Below are positions 9,045 through 18,518 of a stretch of 64,000 nucleotides of DNA, piece by piece; positions within the stretch are counted from its first letter, which is position 1, and every line of letters begins with the position of its first letter. The stretch is from Actinomycetes bacterium. GTDB lineage: Bacteria; Actinomycetota; Acidimicrobiia; Acidimicrobiales; Bog-793. The position numbers and the translations under genes are program-made. The notes below the pieces were generated by a model, which was not told where the DNA came from, did no database searches, and saw only the letters and a program-made list of their open reading frames with translations. Where the stretch lies: contig JAKABW010000004.1 in assembly GCA_021796535.1 (NCBI GenBank), forward strand, positions 79,825 through 143,824, read 5' to 3'.

Positions 9045-10394
9045 ATGAGTATCGCTTCCAATAAAGATCAAATAAACTACGTAATGCGGACCGTTGAGGA
9101 ACGCAAAGTGCGCTTTATCCAACTTTGGTTTACAGATATTTTGGGAACACCAAAATCCTTTTCCATTACACCCGCAGAGCTGGAAAATGCCCTTGAAGAA
9201 GGCATGACTTTTGACGGCTCGGCAATAGACGGCTTTAGCCGCGTTCAGGAAAGTGACGTCTTGGCTTTCCCTGATCCAAAGACTTTCCAGATCCTGCCTT
9301 TCCAAAAAGGTAACTCCGAACTCGCCAGAATTTTTTGCGATGTATACAATTTGGATCAGACCCCTTTTGAAGGCTGTCCCCGCCATGTCCTGAAGCGGAC
9401 GCTGACCAAAGCGCGCGGCCTCAACTACAACTTCTTCGCGTCTCCGGAAATTGAATACTTTTACTTTGCCAAACAGGATCCGCCGGGATCGCCGCAGCCT
9501 CTGGACAACGGGTCTTACTTTGAATTGACGGTGGCCGACTTATCATCTGATCTGCGGAAACGTACAGTGCTGGCACTGGAAGAAATCGGCATCCCCGTTG
9601 AGTACGCCCAGCATGAAGATGCGCCGAGCCAACACGAAATCGACCTCAGATATACGGATGCCCTGACCATGGCCGACACCATCATGACCGTCAGACTTGT
9701 GATAAAAGAGGTGGCTCAAGACAACAACGTATATGCTTCATTTATGCCAAAACCCCTGGAAGGGGTTCAGGGGTCCGGCATGCATACCCACTTTTCACTT
9801 TTTCAAGGCGATCAGAACGTATTCTACGATCCGGATGCAGAAAAATTTCTCTCCGAAACGGCCAGACACTTTATTGCCGGTCTGTTGCACCATGCTCACG
9901 AAATAACGGCCATCACCAACCAATGGGTCAATTCATATAAGCGTCTTGTATCCGGTTACGAAGCCCCGATTCACATTTCCTGGGCTCACAATAACCGCTC
10001 CGCCCTAGTCAGGGTACCCGTGACAAAAGCATCCCATCCTGAGGCCACCAGGATAGAGTACCGGGCACCCGACCCCGCCTGCAACCCATACCTTTGTTTT
10101 TCCGTCGTCCTTGCCGCCGGTTTGGATGGGATACAAAATGCCATGGAATTGCCCAAAGAAGCAAACAACAATCTGTTTGAAATGAGTGACAGAGAACTTA
10201 AAAAAGCGGGGATCCGCCCGCTGCCAATGACGCTGGAAGCTGCTTTGACCGAAATGGAAAAATCGGAGCTTGTGGCTGAAACTCTCGGTGAACACGTATT
10301 CGAGTGGTTCCTCAGAAACAAATACTACGAATGGAACCAGTACAGCCGTCATATCAGTCACTACGAACTCGCCAGATATTTCCCAACCCTGTAA
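9045..10394 (+). CDS. glnA: glutamine synthetase, type I, GlnA2-like
   Basis: Makes glutamine from glutamate, ammonia and ATP as a cytosolic dodecamer. About 449 residues. The ATG at 9045 is chosen because GAGG lies eight bases upstream; an in-frame TTG at 9027 is less likely. It shows the N-terminal beta-grasp (RFIQLWFTDILG, MTFDGSAIDGF), the metal and ATP motifs EIEYFYF and GSGMHTHFSLF, and NQWVNSYKRLVSGYEAP. It resembles the short actinobacterial GlnA2 group. I see no NLY-type adenylylation tyrosine loop, so control is likely transcriptional or by feedback. A GlnR-like regulator follows four bases after its stop. Confidence 0.95.
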   Translation: MSIASNKDQINYVMRTVEERKVRFIQLWFTDILGTPKSFSITPAELENALEEGMTFDGSAIDGFSRVQESDVLAFPDPKTFQILPFQKGNSELARIFCDVYNLDQTPFEGCPRHVLKRTLTKARGLNYNFFASPEIEYFYFAKQDPPGSPQPLDNGSYFELTVADLSSDLRKRTVLALEEIGIPVEYAQHEDAPSQHEIDLRYTDALTMADTIMTVRLVIKEVAQDNNVYASFMPKPLEGVQGSGMHTHFSLFQGDQNVFYDPDAEKFLSETARHFIAGLLHHAHEITAITNQWVNSYKRLVSGYEAPIHISWAHNNRSALVRVPVTKASHPEATRIEYRAPDPACNPYLCFSVVLAAGLDGIQNAMELPKEANNNLFEMSDRELKKAGIRPLPMTLEAALTEMEKSELVAETLGEHVFEWFLRNKYYEWNQYSRHISHYELARYFPTL

Positions 10395-10398
10395 ACAC

Positions 10399-11079
10399 GT
10401 GAAAACATTTATTTGCTTCCCAAAAGATACGCCACCCGACATTGAGACGGCGCTTTCGGAACTCGGCTGCGAAGCCAGGTTCATAGAAGACGCCGATTCC
10501 CTCAACAATACGGAGCCGGCAGAAGGCTGGCTCGGAGCAATTGTGACAGTGGGCTACAACGAACAAAAAGCCGTCGATTTATGTCGTGAAATGCGCAATA
10601 GGGAGACGCCCGTAGCCCCCGTGATTTTGGTGGTACAGCCGGGCCTCATGGCAAAACTGGATCGCTTGGACGACCTGTTTGACGAATGCCTGGCGGAAAA
10701 CGCCGAGTTACAGGAAATAAAATTCAGAATCACAAGATCAATCAAGAGGTTCGGGAAGAACCCAAACTCACCCGTTATCTCTTACGGTCCCCTTGCCCTG
10801 AATCTGGAAACCTACCAGGCCATCGTGGAGAAAAAACCCCTTGACTTGACTTATATGGAGTACGAACTTCTCAAATTCCTGGTGCAGAACCCGGGGAAAG
10901 TTTTTACCAGGGACACCCTTTTAACCAGGGTATGGGGATATGAGTATTTTGGCGGAGCAAGGACCGTAGACGTTCATATCCGCAGATTGAGAGCCAAATT
11001 GGGAGAGGAGCACGCCGGTCTGATCGAGACAGTCCGTAGCGTCGGATACCGCTTCGGCAGAATTCATTGGCAAGTCTGA
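10399..11079 (+). CDS. glnR: GlnR-type winged-helix transcriptional regulator (atypical response regulator)
   Basis: 226 residues from a GTG four bases past the glnA stop; the open frame extends upstream, but that part lies inside glnA. The C-terminal OmpR/PhoB winged helix (about 130-222) carries LTYMEYELLKFLVQNPGKVF, WGYEYFGGARTVDVHIRRLR and a VRSVGYRF end, close to actinobacterial GlnR, which controls nitrogen genes. The N-terminal receiver-like domain has no recognisable phospho-acceptor aspartate after its third strand (GAIVTVGYN). That fits an orphan regulator not switched by phosphorylation. Co-transcription with glnA suggests it controls nitrogen assimilation. No histidine kinase is nearby. 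Confidence 0.85.
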   Translation: MKTFICFPKDTPPDIETALSELGCEARFIEDADSLNNTEPAEGWLGAIVTVGYNEQKAVDLCREMRNRETPVAPVILVVQPGLMAKLDRLDDLFDECLAENAELQEIKFRITRSIKRFGKNPNSPVISYGPLALNLETYQAIVEKKPLDLTYMEYELLKFLVQNPGKVFTRDTLLTRVWGYEYFGGARTVDVHIRRLRAKLGEEHAGLIETVRSVGYRFGRIHWQV

Positions 11080-11128
11080 AAATCCGGCAAACCGGCCCGC
11101 ACTTTTGGGATGATGGATCCGCTTTCCC

Positions 11129-11142
11129 AAACCGGCCGGTTT
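11129..11142. terminator. palindrome between convergent glnR and ridA, possible terminator
   Basis: AAACCGGCCGGTTT is a perfect 14-base palindrome followed by a T-rich stretch on the plus strand, in the 81-bp gap between the two gene ends. Without a loop it can only fold after opening the centre. Confidence 0.35.
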
Positions 11143-11160
11143 TACCGACCAAAAACTGCC

Positions 11161-11526
11161 CTACCCCAGATGGGCCACAGCTTCTATTTCGACCAAAGCG
11201 CCTTTCGGAAGCTCTTTTACGATAACGCAGCTTCTGGCCGGCAGTGAGGAAGCAAAACAGTTTGCATAAGCTTCGTTCATCGCCGAAAAGTGATCGGCGT
11301 CGACGAGGAATACCGTTGTTTTGACCACATTACCCAGTCCGGCTCCGGCTTCTGTCAAAACGGATTCCAAGTTGACCATAGCCTGACGGAACTGCTCCAA
11401 AAAGCCGTCCTTTAGGGTGCCGTCCGAGGCGAGACCTATCTGTCCCGAACAAAAAACAAAATTTTCGGCGCGCACGTGGGACCTATAGGGACCGACGGGT
11501 GAAGGCACGTTTTTGTCCTCGCTCAA
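11161..11526 (-). CDS. ridA: RidA-family reactive imine/enamine deaminase
   Basis: 121 residues, a full-length YjgF/YER057c/UK114 protein. It hydrolyses the enamine and imine intermediates released by PLP enzymes. Seen here: SPVGPYRSHV at the N-terminus, the FCSGQIGL strand, the helix LEQFRQAMVNLESVLTEAG, KTTVFLVD, and PARSCVIVKELPKGALVEIE, which contains the ligand-binding arginine and the trimer interface. Its start lies 18 bases after the erpA stop, so the two are probably co-transcribed. Confidence 0.93.
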   Translation of the reverse strand: MSEDKNVPSPVGPYRSHVRAENFVFCSGQIGLASDGTLKDGFLEQFRQAMVNLESVLTEAGAGLGNVVKTTVFLVDADHFSAMNEAYANCFASSLPARSCVIVKELPKGALVEIEAVAHLG

Positions 11527-11544
11527 TTTTGGGAAAACTTTTTA

Positions 11545-11913
11545 TCAGCTGAACGAAGACCCGCATCCGCAGGTCCGCGTGGCGTTGGGGTTGGTTATAT
11601 GAAAACCGGCACCCTGCAGGCCCCCGGAGTAATCCAGAGTAGCGCCTTCGATGAGACTGGCCGATTCCGCATCCACCACGACTTTGACGGAACCGAAAGT
11701 CCTGACTATGTCGTCTTCTTCGATCTCTGAATCAAAATACATGTCATAGCTGTAGCCGGAACAACCTCCCGGCTTTACCGCTACCCTCAAAGCCAAAGCG
11801 TCGGAACCCTGCTCTTCCGCGATAAGCTTTGTCAGCTGTTCGACTGCGGAGTCGGTGAGCGTAACGGGAGCCGGTTTTTTCCCTATGACAACACCTGTGG
11901 CAATTGTGGTCAT
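11545..11913 (-). CDS. erpA: iron-sulfur cluster insertion protein, A-type carrier
   Basis: 122 residues of the HesB/IscA/ErpA family. The three cluster-ligand cysteines are present: C51 in KPGGCSGYSY, and C115 and C117 in the C-terminal TCGCGSSFS. These carriers pass Fe-S clusters from the assembly scaffold to apo-enzymes. The first 15 residues (MTTIATGVVIGKKPA) are a short extension. It probably forms an operon with ridA. The divergent mrp gene 200 bp away encodes another Fe-S carrier, so the two may act in one maturation pathway. Confidence 0.93.
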   Translation of the reverse strand: MTTIATGVVIGKKPAPVTLTDSAVEQLTKLIAEEQGSDALALRVAVKPGGCSGYSYDMYFDSEIEEDDIVRTFGSVKVVVDAESASLIEGATLDYSGGLQGAGFHITNPNATRTCGCGSSFS

Positions 11914-12109
11914 TTGACTTCTCCTACTGTAGTTAGGTAAATTTTTCGGTAACTTCTATAATAATTTACCAATTATCCCGATCATTGCGGTCATATTTGT
12001 ACAAAATAAACAAAGCTAATCGGTTTTTCAGATAATTTTTTCTTGCCAATAACTGCTTTCGATTACTACGGGATATACTGCTTACGAAAACAGTCGAATT
12101 GGATCATCT

Positions 12110-13270
12110 ATGCCAGACAGCAACATACCCCCAAACAACGACGACTTTATACGGTCCGTGCACGAGCGCCTTACGGAAGTCACGGATCCCGAATTGCACG
12201 CAAGTATCGTCGAACTCGGAATGGTCGGCGACATAACGGCCACTTCGGATACTCTCGAAATAGAAATAGCTCTGACAATTGCCGGATGCCCACTCAAAGA
12301 ACAGATCAGGGGCGACGTCACAAGAGCCCTGTCCGATTTGGCCGAAACCAGACAAATACAGGTCAAAACAAAAGTGCTTTCGCCCATCGAAAAAGCCAGA
12401 CTCATGGAAAAAGCCCGGATCCTGAACCAGAAAAGGGTAAATACAACGATATCCACACACACCAAAGTATTTGCCGTTGCCTCCGGCAAAGGCGGCGTGG
12501 GCAAATCCTCGGTAGCGGTCAACCTGGCTTTATCACTGTGCTCTTCCGGGAAAAAAGTGGGTCTCCTGGACGCCGATATCTGGGGATTTTCAATCCCCGA
12601 GTTGCTCGGCACACACGGGGAACTCCGGGCAAAGAACGGCAAAATGGAGCCCGTTGAGATCCCGGCCGGAAGCGGTTTGCTGCAGGTGGTTTCCATGGGC
12701 TTTTTGGCCAATTCCAAAGAAGCCATCATGTGGCGCGGTTTGATTTTGAGCAGAGCGCTGCAGCACTTTCTGGAAGACGTGAATTGGCTGCAAAGCTTGG
12801 ACTACTTGATCATAGATCTTCCCCCGGGCACCGGCGATATTCAGATGGCTCTGGCAAGAATGCTGCCCGAAACGGAATTGTTGCTTGTCACAACTCCGTC
12901 AAGTTATGTGGAGCAGATAGCTTCCAGAGCGGCAGACATGGCAAAGAAGAGCCACATAAGAATATTCGGCGTTATCGAAAACATGACTTCTTTTAGGTGC
13001 GAACACTCTGTCGAATACCCCATTTTCGGACAAGGCGGAGGCAAACGTTTGGCGGAATTCCTACACGTTCCGCTGCTGGCTTCCATACCGATTGATCCCC
13101 GCATCCATAAAAACCCTCACGAACAGCAAGGAAACCCGGCCGGCGGCGGCACGGAGAAAGCCTTTGCGGATTTGTCCGACGCAATTGTCAAGATGAGCGT
13201 CAGCCAAGACAAAATGGCCGGATGCAGCGCCCGGATGCTGGAAGCCATCGAGCACTCTCTGGAAAACTGA
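12110..13270 (+). CDS. mrp: Mrp/ApbC/NBP35-type Fe-S carrier ATPase
   Basis: 386 residues. An N-terminal DUF59 (MIP18-like) domain (about 15-95, including VTDPELHASIVELGMV) is joined to a ParA-like P-loop ATPase. The deviant Walker A is SGKGGVGKSS at 125-134; GLLDADIWGFSIP and DLPPGTGDI follow. The ENMTSFRC segment keeps one cysteine where many family members have CxxC, the usual state in actinobacterial homologues. It binds and transfers iron-sulfur clusters in the cytosol. It is divergent from erpA. Confidence 0.92.
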   Translation: MPDSNIPPNNDDFIRSVHERLTEVTDPELHASIVELGMVGDITATSDTLEIEIALTIAGCPLKEQIRGDVTRALSDLAETRQIQVKTKVLSPIEKARLMEKARILNQKRVNTTISTHTKVFAVASGKGGVGKSSVAVNLALSLCSSGKKVGLLDADIWGFSIPELLGTHGELRAKNGKMEPVEIPAGSGLLQVVSMGFLANSKEAIMWRGLILSRALQHFLEDVNWLQSLDYLIIDLPPGTGDIQMALARMLPETELLLVTTPSSYVEQIASRAADMAKKSHIRIFGVIENMTSFRCEHSVEYPIFGQGGGKRLAEFLHVPLLASIPIDPRIHKNPHEQQGNPAGGGTEKAFADLSDAIVKMSVSQDKMAGCSARMLEAIEHSLEN

Positions 13271-13278
13271 AACAGAAC

Positions 13279-13545
13279 TCAAACCACTTTGCGCTGGGCA
13301 AGCCTGCGGCGCTCGCCTTCGTTCAACCCGCCCCAAATGCCGTGAGGCTCCGGGATGGAAAGGGCATATTCCAAACAGTCCTGGCGCACGGCGCACGAAG
13401 CGCATATCGACTTAGCCAACCTCTCTCTGCGCGTCCTCATTTCACGCCTCTCCGATTGAAAGGGAGGGGCAAAAAAAGAAACCAGATTCTCCCCCCGACA
13501 AGCAGCTTTGGTATGCCAAGCTTCTTTTGTTGTGGAAAAAACCAT
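13279..13545 (-). CDS. WhiB-family iron-sulfur transcription regulator
   Basis: 88 residues, of normal Wbl length. The four Fe-S cysteines are C16, C48, C51 and C57 (C-x31-C-x2-C-x5-C). The sigma-binding turn is GIWGG, followed by a basic C-terminal tail (RRRLAQRK). The ATG has GGAGGA seven bases upstream. Wbl proteins occur only in actinobacteria and their phages and bind region 4 of the primary sigma factor; which member this is cannot be told. Its stop faces that of mrp, nine bases away. Confidence 0.95.
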   Translation of the reverse strand: MVFSTTKEAWHTKAACRGENLVSFFAPPFQSERREMRTRRERLAKSICASCAVRQDCLEYALSIPEPHGIWGGLNEGERRRLAQRKVV

Positions 13546-13903
13546 CCTATAGTCCTCCTTAATGCGGTATTTCGTTTACGACAAGTGTTTTAGACAGGCA
13601 TTTACGTAAAGATAAAAACCTTATTCTGTGACGATAGCGCTACTTCAAGTAAAAAATCAAGAGGAAATTGTCTAATGGAAAATTATTTAACAATTACCTA
13701 AATACATACCGAACAAAGTCTTGTTTGACACCGCCGTATGCCAAAAAACGAAACGCTCCCGTCGCACTGAAAAGTATGGAGACAGAAAAAAGACCGCCTT
13801 TTCTGTAAGCCGAGAGTCCGTGATAAGCGAAAAAATTCAACTTGCCCATCGTCAATTGTGATTTGAGAGCGGAGCGTTCCGTATGCTTGCGTCGGCAAAA
13901 CCC
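13546..13903. other. intergenic region with possible structured element
   Basis: Holds the whiB upstream region (AT-rich, 13546-13700) and the 3' flank of the glycosidase. ACAGAAAA (13782-13789) pairs with TTTTCTGT (13799-13806), a possible terminator for the glycosidase. AACGCTCC (13753-13760) and GGAGCGTT (13871-13878) form a longer-range inverted repeat. No coding frame here looks genuine. Confidence 0.4.
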
Positions 13904-16543
13904 CTACGAAAAATACTGACCGCCTTTTCGCATGAGAAGATTTGCCACCAGTCCGGTCCACCCCGTTTGGTGGGAGGCCCCCAGTCCGTGACCGTCGTCA
14001 CCGTGAAAGTATTCGTGGAAAAAAATCATATCGGTGCCCGGCTCCGACTGGAAAAACTCATACTCCCCAAAAACCGGTCTTCGGCCGTTTGCATCTTGGC
14101 AAAAAATGGATATAAGCCTTTCGGCAATGCCCCCCGCCACTTCTTTGAGAGACATCTCTTTCCCTGAACCCGTGGGGAATTCCACCAAAAAGTCGTCGCC
14201 AAAGTACTCGTAAAAACGCCCTAAGGCTTCGATCAGCAAAAAGTTGATGGGAAACCATACGGGACCGCGCCAATTCGAGTTGCCGCCAAAAAGGCCCGAG
14301 ACGGATTCGCCCGGCTCATAATCAACGACAGCTGTTAAGTTTTCGATTTCAAGTTTAAACGGATTTTCCTTATGACTCTTGGAGACGCTGCGCAACCCAT
14401 ACGGAGAAAGAAACTCTTCTTCGTCAAGCATGATCTTTAACAGAGCCGTGAGTTTTTCCGGTTCCACTATGGAAAACAATTTGGAAGCATTTTTCGACTT
14501 ACCGTGATTGTGTACCACATGCCCAGTCAGGTTCTGTTTGCGCTCGATAAACCAATCCATGTAGGCCGCAAAAGAGGACTGGCGGATTTGTTCAAGTTCA
14601 CTCAGAGTTGAAGTTGCACACAGGGGTATCAGACCCACAAGCGACTTCACTTTCAGTGGAATTTTGCTTCCGGAATCAAGACAAAGCAGGTCATAATAGA
14701 AATTATCGTCTTCGTTCCAAAGTCCTTGGTCATAGACAGCGCTTCCGATATAGGCAAAGTGCTCAAAGAACTTTATCGCCAAGTCCTCATAGACTGAATC
14801 GTTACACGCCAATACCAGTGCCGTTTCCAACAAATTGAGACAATACATGGCCATCCAGGAAGTCCCGTCCGACTGTTCCAAAATACCGTTCAGAGGCAAC
14901 TGGGCGGAACGGTCTATCGGGCTTATATTGTCAAGCCCCAAAAATCCGCCTTCAAAGACGTTGTTGCCCGCTGCGTCTTTTCTGTTGACCCACCACGTAA
15001 AGTTGATGAGTAATTTGGTAAATACCTTTTCCAAAAAAACGTAATCTTTGCATCCGTCTATTTTGAAAATCTGTAAAGCGGCCCATGCCTGTACCGGGGG
15101 GTTGACGTCGGAGAAAGCCCATTCGTACGCGGGCAGCTGTCCGCTCGGATGCATATACCATTCGCGACAAAGCAGTATCAGCTGTTCTTTGGCAAAATCG
15201 GGATCTACATATGCCAGGGTAACGCAGTGAAATGCCAGGTCCCATGCGGCAAACCAGGGGTACTCCCATTTGTCTGGCATGGCCAAAATATCTTTGCTTC
15301 CCAAATGACGCCATTGAGAATTTCTCCCGTATTTTCTGCCTTCGGGAGGCGGAGGCTGACCGGCATCCCCGTCCAGCCATTCTTCCACATTGTAGTGGTA
15401 ATACTGCTTGGACCAAAGCATCGACGAAAACGCTTTTCTGAGGACGGACTTCTCATCTCCGCTCAACTTAGCAGGGGTAACGGCATCGTAGAATTCGTCG
15501 GCTTCCCGTACGGCCAAACGGAATGTCTCATCCCAGTCGCCGTCCGGATCGGGGGCAGCGGAGTCGGAAAGCCTGAGTTTGATGACGGAAGTATTATGTG
15601 CCGGAATCTCCAGTTTATAGGAAAAGCCCGCCTTCGTTCCGGCATCTCGCGGCTCAAAGCCAAGTTCTCCCAGGAGATAATCATTAAAATAGTCTTTAAA
15701 AGGACCGGCTTTGGCGGTCCCAAACAACTTTGGATAATTTGTTTCGTTCTCGGTCATAAGCAAGAGCGGGGAGCCGTCGGCAGAAAGATACATATCCCCC
15801 AAGTAAGCATGAGTTGCCTTCACTTTGTTGCCGTCAAGTCTTTGAATGACCGGCTTTCTTGTATCCCGTCCGTATGACCAGGTATTTCTGAACCATAACG
15901 TGGGTATGACATCAATGGTTGCCGTCTCCTCCGAGGGGTTTGTTATAGAAAGCTTGATACAGTAATCAGTCGGTGATTTTTTGGCATATTCCGCCGTTAT
16001 GTCAAAATAGCGTTTGTTATCCAAGACATGAGTATCGACAAGTTCATATTCTTTGTCCAATTTGGACCTTGACCTATTGACGTTGACCAGGTCTTCATAC
16101 GGAAAAGCTTCCATGGGGTAGATGTAACGCCATTTCATATAAGAGTGGGTGGGGGTGGAATCCAGATACCACCAGTACTCTTTGGCGTCTTCTCCGTGGT
16201 TGCCTTCATTTCCGGTCAGGCCAAATATTCTCTCTTTGACAATGGGGTCTTTCCCGTTCCAAAAGGCAAAAGCAAAACACAAAAATTGGTGATCGTCGCA
16301 TATCCCGCCCAATCCGTCTTCACTCCACCGATATGCCCTGGATCTGGCGTGGTCGTGCGGGAAATATTCCCAGGCCGTCCCCTCCGCACTGTAATCTTCC
16401 CTTACGGTGCCCCAGGCCCTTTCCGAAAGGTAAGGCCCCCACTTCTTCCAAAGAACTCCGTCGGAAGCAAGCCGTGCATGCTCTTTGGAAGAAAGATCTC
16501 TGAGTTCTTGTCCTGTATTTTTTATGGGTGTATCTTTAGCCAT
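13904..16543 (-). CDS. GH63-like glucosidase (MGH1-type (alpha/alpha)6 glycoside hydrolase)
   Basis: 879 residues from the ATG at 16543. The frame continues upstream to 16648, but that stretch lies inside the divergent gene. An N-terminal beta-rich domain (WEYFPHDHARSRAYRWSEDG, FGLTGNEGNHGEDAKEYWWY) precedes a long (alpha/alpha)6 toroid with WFAAWDLAFHCV, QLPAYEWAFSDVNPPVQAW, FLGLDNISPIDRS and NSNWRGPVWFP. This is the pattern of large bacterial GH63 glucosidases. The natural substrate is not evident; an alpha-glucoside is likely. There is no signal peptide, so it acts in the cytosol. It starts 28 bases from a divergent debranching-type glucosidase, suggesting shared work on storage glucans or a glucosylated solute. 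Confidence 0.85.
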   Translation of the reverse strand: MAKDTPIKNTGQELRDLSSKEHARLASDGVLWKKWGPYLSERAWGTVREDYSAEGTAWEYFPHDHARSRAYRWSEDGLGGICDDHQFLCFAFAFWNGKDPIVKERIFGLTGNEGNHGEDAKEYWWYLDSTPTHSYMKWRYIYPMEAFPYEDLVNVNRSRSKLDKEYELVDTHVLDNKRYFDITAEYAKKSPTDYCIKLSITNPSEETATIDVIPTLWFRNTWSYGRDTRKPVIQRLDGNKVKATHAYLGDMYLSADGSPLLLMTENETNYPKLFGTAKAGPFKDYFNDYLLGELGFEPRDAGTKAGFSYKLEIPAHNTSVIKLRLSDSAAPDPDGDWDETFRLAVREADEFYDAVTPAKLSGDEKSVLRKAFSSMLWSKQYYHYNVEEWLDGDAGQPPPPEGRKYGRNSQWRHLGSKDILAMPDKWEYPWFAAWDLAFHCVTLAYVDPDFAKEQLILLCREWYMHPSGQLPAYEWAFSDVNPPVQAWAALQIFKIDGCKDYVFLEKVFTKLLINFTWWVNRKDAAGNNVFEGGFLGLDNISPIDRSAQLPLNGILEQSDGTSWMAMYCLNLLETALVLACNDSVYEDLAIKFFEHFAYIGSAVYDQGLWNEDDNFYYDLLCLDSGSKIPLKVKSLVGLIPLCATSTLSELEQIRQSSFAAYMDWFIERKQNLTGHVVHNHGKSKNASKLFSIVEPEKLTALLKIMLDEEEFLSPYGLRSVSKSHKENPFKLEIENLTAVVDYEPGESVSGLFGGNSNWRGPVWFPINFLLIEALGRFYEYFGDDFLVEFPTGSGKEMSLKEVAGGIAERLISIFCQDANGRRPVFGEYEFFQSEPGTDMIFFHEYFHGDDGHGLGASHQTGWTGLVANLLMRKGGQYFS

Positions 16544-16571
16544 TGTTACAGTCTTGCAAAACGGAGGGCTC

Positions 16572-18518
16572 ATGACAAGAGAAATTTTATTCGGAAGACA
16601 AATTTGCGGAAATTTAGAAGAATCTTCCGTCAGGGAGTGGCTATGCACTGACGGTCTGGGGGGATTTGCCTTTGGTACGGCGGCAGGCTTGCGAACCAGA
16701 CGTTACCACGGTCTGCTGATTGTGTCAGACACGGACGCCAGCACGAGAAACCTGGCTTTGGCGGCTCTCGATTTGACGGTAAAAATCAACGGCACGCCTT
16801 TTCAGTTGTCCACACACGAATGGACGGGCGGAATTATAAGTCCGGCCGGTTATATTCATCTGGAACAATTCGAAATCAAAGAAGGCATACCGACGTGGCA
16901 TTTCAATATAGGTGAAATGACACTTACGGTGGAAGTGGCCATGGACTACGGAAGCTCTGCCGTCGAAGTCTCTTATTGTTTGCAACATTCACCCGGACCT
17001 GTTGAGATCGAAGTAAAGCCTCTTTGCACTTGGCGCAACGCCGATCAGGAAAGATTCGGCACAAAGGAACCGCAAATTGACAAATATGACGGCGGGTTTC
17101 TCTTCGAAAACGCTTTTTTTGTGGAAGGACCCGGCTATCTGCAAAACGGACTCGGTTGGTATAACGGAGTTTACTACCGGGTTGAAGCAAACAGAGGCCT
17201 TCCTCCCACCGAAGATCTTTTTTGCGCCGGAAGCTTCAACCAATTGCTGTCGCCTGGTGAAACAACTTATTTAAGAGCTTGGGCAAAAGAGACCGGCAAC
17301 AAACCGGAACAAAACCTGGCCGATAAATCACGCAGGCGCAGAACCGGTCTGTATGTCCAGGCAAAAGCCGGCAGCGATCCGACAAAACTCCTCTGTGGGG
17401 CGGCTGATCAATTTATCATCAAAGGACCCAATGTCATAGCGGGCTATCCTTGGTTCGGCGTATGGTCGCGCGACGCTTTGATCAGCTACTCCGGTCTGTT
17501 CCTTGCCACAAGAAGGTTTACGGAAGGTCGCGCCTTCCTCAAGCAAATGTGCGAAGAGCTCAATGACGGTCTTTTGCCAAATACCACGATCGGTCGGGAC
17601 CGAATGTATAACAGCGTAGATGCTCCTTTATGGCTCATCCAGGCCATATTTGCACACTACAAAGCGACAAGAGACAAGGACTTATTAAACGAAGTGCTTC
17701 CGAGTCTCACCGATATTGTTACAAGCTACACCAACGGGACACAATACAATATAAAACTCGACCAAAGCGACTTTTTAATTGCCTGCGGAGCCGAAAATAC
17801 GGCTCTTACCTGGATGGATGCCAGAATCAACGATATTCCCGTCACCATGCGCGCCGGTAAGCCGGTTGAAATTAACGCCCTTTGGATAAGCGGCTTACAA
17901 ATTATGGAAACGGTGGCTTCGCTGTGCGGACAAAGCAATGCTTCGTTCGGCTCTCTCTACAAAAAAGGCCTGCAGGGATTTATGAAGCGCTTCCCCAATT
18001 CGGAAAAGCCCGGCTTATACGATGTCGTAGACTCTTTTACCGGCACAGACCGAACGGCTTCGACTCAAACAAACGATGACAGTTGCAGGCCGAATCAATT
18101 GCTGGCCTTGGCTCTGGGGTTGTTTGATGCCCACATAGGCACAAAAGACCCCTACGGCATCATGAGAAGCGTCGCTCCTCTTGTAACCCACTTGGGACTG
18201 AGGACGCTTTCTCCGGCGGATGCCCGATATATGGGACGACACAGAGGAAATCAGTATCAAAGAGACACCGCTTACCACCAGGGAACCGTTTGGCCTTACC
18301 TGCTTGAGTACTACATCACGGGACTGCAAAAAACGGGTCGCCCTTACAATTTATTCAGAGAGTCCCTGGAAAGTCACATTTTTGATTACGGCCTGGGGTC
18401 GGTATCGGAAACATTTGAGGGCGATGCTCCGCATGCGGCAACGGGGTGCCCGTTCCAGGCCTGGTCCGCCGCTGCCTGCCTCAAGATATTCGCAGAGACC
18501 GATGCGGGAAAATTATAA
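16572..18518 (+). CDS. amylo-alpha-1,6-glucosidase (GDE-type glycogen debranching protein)
   Basis: 648 residues from the ATG at 16572, which has GGAGG five bases upstream; the frame is open earlier, but only inside the divergent gene. The N-terminal GDE_N domain shows WLCTDGLGGFAFGTAAGLRT and RRYHGLLI. The C-terminal GDE_C (alpha/alpha)6 catalytic domain has IAGYPWFGVWSRDALISYSG, LPNTTIGRDRMYNSVDAPLW, ALTWMDARI and HQGTVWPYLL. The family removes alpha-1,6-linked glucose stubs from glycogen or related glucans. It ends six bases inside the convergent exported-protein gene. Confidence 0.92.
   Translation: MTREILFGRQICGNLEESSVREWLCTDGLGGFAFGTAAGLRTRRYHGLLIVSDTDASTRNLALAALDLTVKINGTPFQLSTHEWTGGIISPAGYIHLEQFEIKEGIPTWHFNIGEMTLTVEVAMDYGSSAVEVSYCLQHSPGPVEIEVKPLCTWRNADQERFGTKEPQIDKYDGGFLFENAFFVEGPGYLQNGLGWYNGVYYRVEANRGLPPTEDLFCAGSFNQLLSPGETTYLRAWAKETGNKPEQNLADKSRRRRTGLYVQAKAGSDPTKLLCGAADQFIIKGPNVIAGYPWFGVWSRDALISYSGLFLATRRFTEGRAFLKQMCEELNDGLLPNTTIGRDRMYNSVDAPLWLIQAIFAHYKATRDKDLLNEVLPSLTDIVTSYTNGTQYNIKLDQSDFLIACGAENTALTWMDARINDIPVTMRAGKPVEINALWISGLQIMETVASLCGQSNASFGSLYKKGLQGFMKRFPNSEKPGLYDVVDSFTGTDRTASTQTNDDSCRPNQLLALALGLFDAHIGTKDPYGIMRSVAPLVTHLGLRTLSPADARYMGRHRGNQYQRDTAYHQGTVWPYLLEYYITGLQKTGRPYNLFRESLESHIFDYGLGSVSETFEGDAPHAATGCPFQAWSAAACLKIFAETDAGKL

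Noticed and set aside
13698-13961. An 87-codon minus-strand frame after the glycosidase
   Set aside because: Overlaps the glycosidase end and a hairpin; cysteine- and phenylalanine-rich without a family.
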